Positions 1 through 7,157 of a DNA stretch of 64,000 nucleotides are shown here, piece by piece. The stretch spans positions 1 to 64,000 of the forward strand of contig CALVUJ010000001.1 of NCBI GenBank assembly GCA_944363575.1, in the 5' to 3' direction. The DNA is from an uncultured Bacilli bacterium (lineage in GTDB: Bacteria > Bacillota_I > Bacilli_A > RFN20 > DUOF01). Made by a program: the position numbers and the translations under genes. Numbering within the stretch: position 1 is the stretch's first letter; each line of letters starts with the position of its first letter. The notes beneath the pieces are model-generated. The model did no database searches. It was not told the DNA's origin and worked only from the letters and a program-made list of their open reading frames with translations.

Positions 1-1
1 A

Positions 2-343
2 GAAATGACAGAAGCATATCAATTTAATCAATGCAGCAGAGGGATGTATGTTAGAAAAAATCAGAGTAATGTTTGCCCTACATTAACAGCTAATATGGGC
101 ACTGGAGGACATAATGTTCCGCTAATATTAGATGGCAATAGAATTAGAAAGCTAACTCCTGCAGAAACATTAAGACTTCAAGGTTTCCCTGTTGGTAACG
201 GATATCATATGCCTACACAATATAAAGGTAAAAAGTATAGCGATGCAAATTTATATAAACAAGCAGGTAATGCGGTTTCTATACCTGTTATTACATTTAT
301 TGCAAATCATCTATTAGAAGTTTTATCAGAAAATGATAAATAA
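2..343 (+). CDS. DNA (cytosine-5-)-methyltransferase, C-terminal part
   Basis: The reading frame is open to the left window edge, so only the last part of the protein is seen. It shows the end of a C5 DNA methyltransferase: RKLTPAETLRLQGFP (motif IX region, start of the second half of the target-recognition side) and QAGNAVSIPVI (motif X, which completes the AdoMet pocket). The stretch NVCPTLTANMGTGG is also typical of this family. The enzyme would methylate cytosine in a short DNA site and could belong to a restriction-modification system or a phage/ICE orphan methyltransferase; the catalytic PC motif lies outside the window. A hairpin terminator follows. The flanking DNA is full of broken genes, so this is likely part of a mobile or accessory island. 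Confidence 0.85.
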   Translation, partial: EMTEAYQFNQCSRGMYVRKNQSNVCPTLTANMGTGGHNVPLILDGNRIRKLTPAETLRLQGFPVGNGYHMPTQYKGKKYSDANLYKQAGNAVSIPVITFIANHLLEVLSENDK

Positions 344-371
344 ATAAAATACAATTAGTTTTATTCATTTT

Positions 372-390
372 GGTGCATATGCACCTTTTT
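372..390 (+). terminator. Rho-independent terminator of the methyltransferase
   Basis: A perfect palindrome GGTGCATATGCACC is followed directly by five T. As RNA it folds as GGTGC, loop AUAU, GCACC plus a U run, about 30 bases after the methyltransferase stop. Confidence 0.6.
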
Positions 391-415
391 AAGTCTAATA
401 ACGATTACTTTTCAA

Positions 416-481
416 GGGTGCTAGTAAAAATATGCTAGGGTGTTAGTAATTTTTATAAGGGGTGCCAGTGAAAAAGTAATA
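416..481 (+). repeat. Three imperfect 22-bp direct repeats
   Basis: Units start at 416, 438 and 460 with an exact 22-bp period. Each begins GGGTG(C/T)(T/C)AGT(A/G) and then has an A/T-rich part. There is no gene here. Such tandem short repeats occur at the ends of IS21-type elements and as iteron-like protein-binding sites; which one applies cannot be decided from sequence alone. Confidence 0.6.
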
Positions 482-850
482 GTTTAACGATTAGTTTTTA
501 GTGATTTTTAAATGGTCGCAAAATGGTATTACTGAGCCATATTAAATAAACTATATTGATGCGATAAGTAAAAAGATCAAAAAACTAGATAAATAGGTGC
601 TTTTGAGAAATTTGGAGTCTTGAGATAGACTCTTTTTTAATGCTCCAAATGTCCTAAAGATTTGGATACTAGTAAGGGTGTGTAAAATTGAATAAAATGG
701 ATAATTCACTGGTGTTAAAGAGTCTACTTATGTAATATTAGTGGTTACTTTATGAAGAGAAGAACAAAGTATAGTCACCTATCATATTTTCAGTTTGATA
801 TATAACTTTTGCTATGATATAATATTTTTGCTAGTGAGGAGTTGTTGGCA
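482..850. other. Gene-free stretch with decayed sequence
   Basis: No intact reading frame is present. Around 560-595 a short frame reads AISKKIKKLDK and then stops; it looks like the tail of a lost coiled-coil or recombinase-type gene, but this is too short to name. A clear terminator hairpin lies at 615-638. The strong ribosome site for the next gene (AGGAG near 837) closes the stretch. Confidence 0.4.
615..638 (+). terminator. Rho-independent terminator
   Basis: GAGTCT, loop TGAGAT, AGACTC, followed by six T. No intact gene ends just upstream, which fits the view that a gene once ended here and has been lost. Confidence 0.6.
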
Positions 851-1848
851 ATGGATAATGAAGAAAAAAAAGATTAATTGAAATATGGCAATATGTGGAT
901 GGTGTTTTGCTTTCACATAAAAAAGAAGAATTCAAAGGAGAATGGAAAAAAGAAGTGGATGATCCAATTTATCAAGCAATGCTAAAAAACATTGGAATAG
1001 GTACTATTCATAATATGTATATAGAAACTAATGAAATTCAAGATGTAGAGTATGAATATAATAAAATTATTAAATTTTTAGGAAAATATAAATATTATTA
1101 TTCACAAAAAAATAATATTAATGTTGAAGATTTAAAAATAGAGTTTATTAATTATGGTAAAACAGAATTAGTATATGTTTTAACAGAAAAGAATGGGAAA
1201 AGAGTAACTTTATTAGTTAAGCAACCTGCAGTAGAGTTTGGACAAGTAAGAAAAGAAGCTGAACTTTTAACACAATTAGATAAAACACACGATAATATAG
1301 TAGCTCCAATAGATTATTTCAAATTTGGAGATCAAGAATTATATGTTACTCCTTATATGAATCAAGCTAGATGTGTTGCTAGTTCATGTAGTTGGGGAAT
1401 ATATATTCCAGAACCTATTTATAGATTTGAATCATTTACTGAGGAGCAGAGAAGTATAGTCAATAGGTGTATGATTGCTAAATTAGTTAGTTTATATAAT
1501 TTTGAAGCTAAAACAGGAATTAGGTCTTGCAAACTAGGTGGTGGTGATTTTATGCTACCTAAAGGATGGGAAAATGAAACTCCTACTTTAGAAAATACAT
1601 TAAACAATTTATATCTAATTGCAGCAAGAGATACAATTAATTGTTCATTTGATGAGTATTTAGAAATCATTAGAAAAGAATTTTCTATAACTACCATTGA
1701 TAAAAATCAAGATGATTTAATTATTAATTTAAGAGGTAGGGTTCCAATGTCACTAGAAGATATTGAAGAAGGTATTGAATTAGGAAAGAAGATAATTTGT
1801 CAAAAAAGCAACAAAAAAGGGAGATCTACAAATACAAAAAAAAGATAA
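851..1848 (+). pseudogene. Kinase-fold-like protein, frame broken at an A8 tract
   Basis: A well-placed ATG at 851 (AGGAG site 8 bases before) encodes MDNEEKKD and then stops at TAA because of a run of eight A (864-871). With nine A the frame reads MDNEEKKRLIEIWQYVDGVL and joins the long open frame that continues to 1848, giving about 332 residues. The only start inside the long frame is a GTG at 895 with no ribosome site, so the 851 start is the original one. The middle part (a Lys in TLLVKQPA, then an acidic helix RKEAELLTQL and DNIVAPIDYF) resembles the N-lobe of protein-kinase or aminoglycoside-kinase folds, but no canonical catalytic HxDxxxxN is seen, so function is unknown. The gene is either dead, phase-variable, or rescued by slippage on the A tract; an assembly error is also possible. 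Confidence 0.6.
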
Positions 1849-1899
1849 GAGCATTTAGAAGAATAAAGTGATTATTAACGAATTGGAGCAAATCAAGGG

Positions 1900-1918
1900 A
1901 AGACAACTCGTCTTTTAT
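1900..1918 (+). terminator. Weak terminator-like hairpin
   Basis: AAGAC, loop AACTC, GTCTT followed by T-rich sequence, about 50 bases after the previous frame. The stem is only five pairs. The rest of the 1849-2128 gap shows nothing else I can name. Confidence 0.3.
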
Positions 1919-2128
1919 TGCTATTTTTAACTGTGTTTTTAATTGTTTGAAAAAAGTTATTTTCTTTCACATTTAACCTCATTTATAATTTTAAAACAAA
2001 TTGCAATAAGATGATTATTATCTTTGGAAAATAATCGCAAGATAACCTAAATTTCTACCTTTTTCTTGTCTTTTTTTATGGATATGATATCGTGATTGTA
2101 ATACATTATCATAAGGAGGAGATAATTT

Positions 2129-2768
2129 ATGAAAATAACACAAGAAGATATTAATCAATACGCAGCAAATGGTGGTGACTTGAGATATTTAACATTCGAA
2201 CAAATAGAAGCAATTCCGCAAGAATTTATTAATCAACGTGCAGCAAATGGTGGGAGTTTGGGGGATTTAGTAAAAGAACAGAGACAAGTGATTCCACAAG
2301 CGATAATAAATCAATGTGCAGCAGATGGTTGCTACTTGGGAGATTTAACAAAAAAAACAAATGCAAGCGATTCCACAAGAGTTTATTAATCAATATGCAT
2401 CAAATGGTGGTGACTTGGAAATTTTAACAAAAGCACAAAGACGAGCTATTCCTGAAGAAATAAGCAAAGCTTCAGAAGAAGGAATGGAAGCACTAGTATT
2501 ATATAGTGCAGGTAAAATAAAAAAAGAAGATTTACCAGCAAATGTTTTTCTTAATTGTTTCCTTAGAAAGAGTTTATTAGCTATTTCAAAAACTAAATTG
2601 AGACTACAATATAATCAATTATGTAAAGAACAGGGTTATACTGATTGTGTGCCTAAGGAAGTTCAAGAAAAATTTAATGAAAAACAACAAAAAATGTATA
2701 AAGAAATAAACGATATGAAAAAAGATTTATTAGAACAATATAATAAGAAAATAAATAGAAGAAAGTAG
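2129..2768 (+). pseudogene. Protein of four 26-residue repeats, frame broken at an A8 tract
   Basis: Start ATG 2129 has a perfect AAGGAGG site. The first frame (to 2389) and a second overlapping frame (2361-2768) are two halves of one gene. Removing one A from the run of eight at 2350-2357 restores LTKKQMQAIPQEFINQYA and completes a regular array. The array has four tandem 26-residue units of the form IPQEFINQRAANGGSLGDL(x7), matching a 78-bp DNA period, followed by a basic, coiled-coil-rich tail of about 110 residues. No signal peptide or membrane segment is seen. I do not recognise the family. The repaired protein would be about 212 residues. It sits directly after another gene broken at an A8 tract. 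Confidence 0.65.
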
Positions 2769-2803
2769 TGCCGCTGATAATATAAATAATTGAGGTGGTA
2801 AAT

Positions 2804-2836
2804 ATGACATTAACTGAATTCCATATGGTTTATTGA
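2804..2836 (+). other. Ten-codon micro-ORF with ribosome site (likely relic)
   Basis: A GAGGTGG site precedes ATG 2804, which encodes MTLTEFHMVY and stops at TGA. The sequence continues in the next frame as GLLIEKLCPIKI, so this looks like the head of a lost small protein with a frameshift after codon 10. A terminator follows at once. Confidence 0.35.
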
Positions 2837-2863
2837 TAGAAAAGTTATGTCCTATAAAAATAT

Positions 2864-2894
2864 GCACTGCATTAAAGCAATGTAGTGCTTTTTT
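2864..2894 (+). terminator. Strong rho-independent terminator
   Basis: GCACTGCATT, loop AAAGC, AATGTAGTGC, then six T. The ten-pair stem has one G-T pair. It closes the repeat-protein/micro-ORF unit. Confidence 0.75.
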
Positions 2895-3098
2895 ATTATA
2901 TAAACTCATGATATTAAGATTTTTTTGAGTTTATTTTTATAGTTATTAGATAATATAACTAGAAAAAATATTAACTTTAGAAAAGTTAAAATATAATACA
3001 TTTGAAGTGGCAATTATATCTAGATTATCTGAGTATTTAAAACTGAAGATGAATTGTTGAACTATTTAAATTAGATAAAAAAGTCAAAAAGTATTAAA

Positions 3099-3335
3099 TG
3101 GAACATTAATAAGGCTGAGGAGTTTGTTAAAGTTGGTATTAATTTGAAAATAATTAGAGTAGAAGAGAATGGAAAGATTAGAGAGTATATGTTATTTCCT
3201 GTGTTTAAATATACTTGATTAATAAAAGAAGAATGGGAAACTTCAGAATAGAGAAACATTTTTTTTAAAATTAATGGGAAGTATGTGTTTAATGAAATAT
3301 GTCATGTTAGATCACATGACAAGGTAAAGGGGTAA
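3099..3335 (+). pseudogene. Decayed small gene with two in-frame stops
   Basis: One frame reads as plausible protein (NKAEEFVKVGINLKIIRVEE, then GKIREYMLFPVFKYT), is cut by TGA, continues LIKEEWETSE, is cut by TAG, and continues with a further 20-25 codons to TAA. There is no start codon. It reads as a conserved soluble protein that has lost its beginning and acquired stops. Flanking sequence (2895-3098 and 3336-3573) is AT-rich with more frame-broken scraps and nothing intact. The family is unknown. Confidence 0.45.
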
Positions 3336-3573
3336 GGGTTGTGCTTTGCTCGTTCTGATAAAAAACTGGGTTATTGAGTTACACCAGGAATTGCTTTTAG
3401 TTGGATAGAGATTATATATTATCAGTGATAGAATGGTTTAGTTCAATTAAAAGAAATATTTTGATATAAAAAATATTTTAGATACGCGTTTTATCTATTG
3501 AAAAAAGTTCTAAAATGATTTTAGAAGATGATAGATTTGTGTTATAGTGTAAGCATGGGGAAGAAGGGTTAAC

Positions 3574-4080
3574 ATGAGAAAAAAGTTGTTAAGTAAGACA
3601 TATTTAAGAGATGTTGATAAGTATAGATTGAAGATTTGGTTTGATAATGATGATTATTATATTGCTTCAAAAAGAATTGAGTATATGGAAAAGCCGTTTA
3701 TAATTTCATCAGGGAAATGTTTAATGAATAATGGCTATTCGATTATTGAAGTTGTTCCAAAATATGAAAATTATTCAATGCGTGTTTATTTGGATGATCA
3801 AAATAATGTCTTACAATATTATTTTGATGTTTCTTTAGAGAATGGAGTAGATAGTGAAACGAAGATCCCATTTTATGATGACTTGTATCTTGATGTAACT
3901 ATTACTGATGGCAAAGTAACTGTTTTAGATGAAGATGAACTTGTGGAGGCTTTAAATTCTGAAACAATTTCAATAGATGCATATAATTTAGCAGTAAAAG
4001 TAAAAGAAAAATTATTAAGTGAAATTAAAAATGGGACAAATAAGTATTTAAATATTAATTTAACTGATTATTTAATTTAA
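3574..4080 (+). CDS. DUF402 family protein (predicted nucleotide phosphatase-like)
   Basis: This 168-residue soluble protein carries the DUF402 signature: YYFDVSLENG near residue 88, DLYLDVTITDGKVTVLDEDE around 105-124, and a helical tail. Known DUF402 proteins hydrolyse nucleoside di- and triphosphates using the conserved Asp/Glu cluster; activity here is inferred from the family only. Start ATG 3574 follows a GAAGAAGGG site. It is one of only two intact genes in an area of broken genes and has no operon partner. Confidence 0.75.
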   Translation: MRKKLLSKTYLRDVDKYRLKIWFDNDDYYIASKRIEYMEKPFIISSGKCLMNNGYSIIEVVPKYENYSMRVYLDDQNNVLQYYFDVSLENGVDSETKIPFYDDLYLDVTITDGKVTVLDEDELVEALNSETISIDAYNLAVKVKEKLLSEIKNGTNKYLNINLTDYLI

Positions 4081-4162
4081 GTGAAAAAATAAGAATTTTA
4101 TAGTGAAAGAAATTTTAGTTGTCATATGTGTAAAATAGTACTTTTTGTATTTAAAAAATGTT

Positions 4163-4291
4163 AAGTTAGAATATACTATTGAAGTGCGTATGGATTTTGG
4201 TAAAGATAGTCTTTGGATAAGTGCTATTGATTATAGTAAAGTAGAACATAAGGAAAAAATCGGAGAAAAGATTGAAATCGTTGATGTATAA
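4163..4291 (+). pseudogene. 5'-truncated small gene relic
   Basis: A frame without a proper start encodes KLEYTIEVRMDFGKDSLWIS and on to IVDV before TAA, which reads as the C-terminal 42 residues of a small soluble protein. The upstream half is gone. A terminator hairpin follows 7 bases after the stop, where a real gene end would have one. Family not recognised. Confidence 0.4.
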
Positions 4292-4297
4292 TAGAAG

Positions 4298-4326
4298 GAA
4301 TTATTGAATTTAGTAATTCTTTTTTT
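4298..4326 (+). terminator. Rho-independent terminator
   Basis: GAATTATT, loop GAATTT, AGTAATTC, followed by seven T. It ends the relic frame before it. Confidence 0.55.
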
Positions 4327-4445
4327 GGTATTAGAAGTAAGAGGGTGTTTCTTTTCATTGAAATAATTATAAAAAAGTTTCTAAAAGAAAAGAATAACTA
4401 TTGATGGAAGAAAAATATAAAAATTAGATGTTGAATCTTTAAAAA

Positions 4446-4569
4446 TTTATATATAATGAGTTAGTTAAAATTATAGAAAAAGTGTCTGTTGCAATAGTAG
4501 ATGAATCAATTGAATAAAAATACTGAAGTTATTGGTGATAAAATAGATAAAAAGAAAGGTAAAAGATAG
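4446..4569 (+). pseudogene. Short frame-shifted gene relic
   Basis: Two short frames fit together as one protein tail: YNELVKIIEKVSVAIVDESI, a stop, then after a shift NTEVIGDKIDKKKGKR and a stop. No start codon is present. The 4327-4627 gap around it contains nothing else nameable. Confidence 0.3.
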
Positions 4570-4627
4570 TTTGTTTAATTTCTATGCTAGATTTTTTTGT
4601 AAGTAAATTTATTGGAAGGGCTTTTGT

Positions 4628-4656
4628 TTGACAAGTAAATGTATATAAATTAGAAT
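4628..4656 (+). promoter_or_regulatory. Sigma-A promoter of the nucleotidyltransferase
   Basis: TTGACA (4628-4633), 17-bp spacer, TAGAAT (4651-4656). Transcription would begin near 4663. This rules out a start at 4661 and supports ATG 4688. Confidence 0.75.
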
Positions 4657-4687
4657 TAAGTTGTATATATTTATGAGGAGTGTGCTT

Positions 4688-5596
4688 ATGAAATATAAAA
4701 AAACATTAGTTATTATGGCTGGAGGATTAGGCAGTAGGTTTGGTGGGTTAAAGCAAATTGAACCGGTTGATGAACATAATAATTTTATTATTGATTATTC
4801 TGTTTTTGATGCTGTTAAGGCAGGTTTTGATAAGGTTGTTTTTGTAATAAAAGAAGAAAATTATAAAGTGTTTAATGAGACAATAGGAAAACGTGTGTCT
4901 AATTATGTTAATGTTAGTTATGCTTTCCAAGGGATGGATGATTACGTTTCTAGTGATGTTGACTATCATAGTAGGAAAAAGCCTTGGGGAACAGGGCATG
5001 CAGTGCTTTGTGCAAAAGATGAGATAGATGGCGATTTTGCAGTTATTAACGCAGATGATTTTTATGGGGCAGATGGGTTTAAAGTAGCTTCAAATTTCTT
5101 TGATAATAATCATGATGAGAAGAATTATGCAATTGTTTCTTATAAGGCCGGTAATACAATTACAGAAAATGGTGCAGTTAAGCGTGGGGTTTGTCATGTT
5201 GAAGATGGTTATTTAGTAGATGTTGTAGAAAGTAGCATTGAAACAAAGGATGGTAAAATTTTTGCTACACCATTAAATTCAAATGATAAAAAAGAAATCC
5301 CATTTGATTGTCTTGTTAATATGAATTTAATATGTTTTAGAAAAAATTATTTAGAAGTTTTAGAGAGTTGTTTTAAGAATTTTTTACATGATAAAAACAC
5401 TGATTTAGAAAAAGATGAGTTTTTACTATTAGGGCAACTATCTAGTGCTGTTAAGCAATTAGGAGTTAAAACTAAAGTGCTATCTACAACAGCTGTATGG
5501 CATGGTTTTACATATAAAGAAGATAAAGAAAAGGTTGTTTTGGCAATTAAAAAACTTAAAGATGATGGGGTATATCCATCATCTCTTTGGGGATAG
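4688..5596 (+). CDS. Sugar-phosphate nucleotidyltransferase family protein
   Basis: The 302-residue protein begins with the NTP-transferase nucleotide-binding loop MAGGLGSRFGGLKQIEPV (residues about 9-26). It has the WGTGHAVLCAKDEI segment near 100 and the metal-binding INADDFYG near 121. The family joins a nucleotide to a sugar 1-phosphate and makes activated sugars for glycans. The substrate cannot be read from sequence. ATG 4688 was chosen because it has a GAGGAG site and lies after the predicted transcript start, whereas an upstream TTG at 4661 does not. It is an isolated gene. Confidence 0.8.
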   Translation: MKYKKTLVIMAGGLGSRFGGLKQIEPVDEHNNFIIDYSVFDAVKAGFDKVVFVIKEENYKVFNETIGKRVSNYVNVSYAFQGMDDYVSSDVDYHSRKKPWGTGHAVLCAKDEIDGDFAVINADDFYGADGFKVASNFFDNNHDEKNYAIVSYKAGNTITENGAVKRGVCHVEDGYLVDVVESSIETKDGKIFATPLNSNDKKEIPFDCLVNMNLICFRKNYLEVLESCFKNFLHDKNTDLEKDEFLLLGQLSSAVKQLGVKTKVLSTTAVWHGFTYKEDKEKVVLAIKKLKDDGVYPSSLWG

Positions 5597-5820
5597 AATA
5601 ATTAGTCTTGCCAAATAAAGTTTTCTTTTCCTGTACCGATAGATAGTTTCGTACATTATGTCTTTCTTTAATGCTTTAAGTATTAAATTATTTTTCATTT
5701 TTATTATCCTTTATTTTTTTAGTTTTAAACCGATAAATTATTAACTTTCAAGTAGAGAGTATGATAAATTGTATCTTAAGGAATTTATGATATATTTATA
5801 TAAGAATGAGAAGGTGTATT

Positions 5821-6311
5821 ATGTTTATTTATAGAAGAGCTACATTAAAAGACTTAAATAATATTTGGGATAAAGATATTGAACAAAATAAAGATGATAA
5901 AAGATATATAAAATGGAAAGAAGAATTTATTCTAGCTAATAAAGAAGAAAAAATAGTAACGTTTGTTGTTTTAAAAGATGAAGATCCTATAGGGCAAATT
6001 TCCGTTGCTTTTGATCCTTTATGTTTGAAAGTTAAATGTAGAGATATGTGTGTGATGGTAAAGAAACAGCTCACATGATTGCATTTAGAATAGAAAAGGA
6101 ATATGAAAATCAAGGGCATATTTCAAAACTTGTTAAGATGGGGGAAGAATATGCTAAAAAGAGAGATATTAAATATTTGACAATAGGAAGTGAAGCAAAA
6201 GAAAGTAGAAATCTTGCAATTTATTTACATTTTGGTTATACAGAGTTTGTTACAAGTGTTGTTGAAGATGATTGTTTAGTTTTGTTTTATAAAAAGAGTA
6301 TATTATCGTGA
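5821..6311 (+). pseudogene. GNAT family N-acetyltransferase, frame broken at a TG repeat
   Basis: Frame one (from ATG 5821, GAGAAGG site) encodes the N-terminal GNAT half: YRRATLKDLNNIWDKDIEQN and VTFVVLKDEDPIGQISVAF (strand beta-4). After CRDMC it runs out. Frame two (6048-6311) encodes the other half, EKEYENQGHISKLVKMGEEY (the acetyl-CoA loop region in degenerate form) and SRNLAIYLHFGYTEF. The junction lies in a run of four TG units. Three units would give CRDMCDGKETAHM and one continuous protein of about 162 residues. An ATG at 5806 is in frame but overlaps the ribosome site. It ends overlapping the convergent broken JAMM gene. Confidence 0.7.
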
Positions 6312-6973
6312 ATTGGAGATATTATAGTTCCCTTTTGTATAAGCAGGTAAAGAATCTCTTTCTCCGTTGTTATACTCTATTTTTACATTAGGGAATTTAT
6401 AAAAACCTTTATTATATTCATCATATAAAACAAAGTTTAAGTCTCCACTTCCATTAAAAATGCATCCAACTGTTTGAATGGTGCCATTTTTCATTGAAGG
6501 ATGTATCTCTTGCATAATGATGTAGGCTGCCATATCTTCTAAAGAAAAGTTATCTCCATATTGACTTTTGGGATGAGTATGTCCATGGCAAACTATCTGT
6601 TTAGATAATTTATTTTTTTCTACATAATTTATAAATTTTTCTAATTTGGGAGTGATGCTAGAAAAAGAAGCTTGTTGAGTACTGATGGCATTTCCTATTA
6701 CAATATTATCAAATAAGACTGTTCCATCATTTCTTTCTTCACCAAAAAGAAAAAAGGGAACTTCTTTTCCTGTTTGGTTAGTAAAAGAATGGATTTTAGC
6801 CAAATCTTCAATTATTTCTTCAGATATACATACAACAGTTCTCTATTAACATTTTTTAAATAGAGTGGGTTTACAGGTGCTTGAGTTTTGTATTTTTTTA
6901 ACATTTCTATTGAAATGCTTTGCTCGGGTAGCATTTATAAAGTTTTGTTAAGAGCATCTTCTAAGTTAATCAT
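6303..6973 (-). pseudogene. JAMM/MPN-like metalloprotein, broken copy
   Basis: The intact C-terminal 166 codons (6303-6803) hold a JAMM-like set: Glu in KEVPFFLFG, HGHTHP, then S-x-x-D in NFSLEDMA. The 5' part is still readable on the minus strand from ATG 6973 (AGGTGAG site). It encodes MINLEDALNKTL, a TAA at codon 13, then EMLKKYKTQAPVNPLYLKNV, and a frame shift near 6840 into CISEEIIEDLAK. APVNPLY and the motif set match the intact paralogue at 34487-35182. It is therefore a dead or dying duplicate with one stop and one frameshift. Its role is unknown; JAMM proteins are usually zinc isopeptidases or peptidases. Confidence 0.6.
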
Positions 6974-7157
6974 ATAACTCACCTCTATAAAAACTATCAT
7001 GAAAAGAAAAATTTGTAAAACAACAATAAATACTATGTTAGCAAATAGTATGTTTTTACTTTGTTATAATTTGAAATATTGCCTAATTAATTGAAAATGA
7101 AAAGGGTGTGTGTAATAATTAAATTTGTAGGTAAATATTATTGAAAGGGTGGTATGT

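Noticed and set aside
416-481. Possible CRISPR array
   Set aside because: The three repeats are directly tandem with no spacers between them and differ from each other, so it is not a CRISPR.
2350-2357. Programmed ribosomal frameshift at the A8 tract
   Set aside because: No stimulatory pseudoknot or upstream Shine-Dalgarno-like signal can be pointed to, and an A8 tract inside the intact gene at 13933-13940 shows such runs occur without function.
3099-3335. TGA read as Trp (code 4) to rescue the broken frame
   Set aside because: A TAG also interrupts the frame, and intact genes in the window end in TGA and use TGG for Trp.
4661-4687. TTG 4661 as start of the nucleotidyltransferase
   Set aside because: It lies at or before the predicted transcript start and has no ribosome site; ATG 4688 has GAGGAG.
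5597-5805. Minus-strand small frame starting MKNNLILKALKKDIMYETIY near 5702
   Set aside because: It looks protein-like for about 35 codons but then runs into antisense of the neighbouring gene with no stop in a sensible place; possibly another relic, not strong enough to list.
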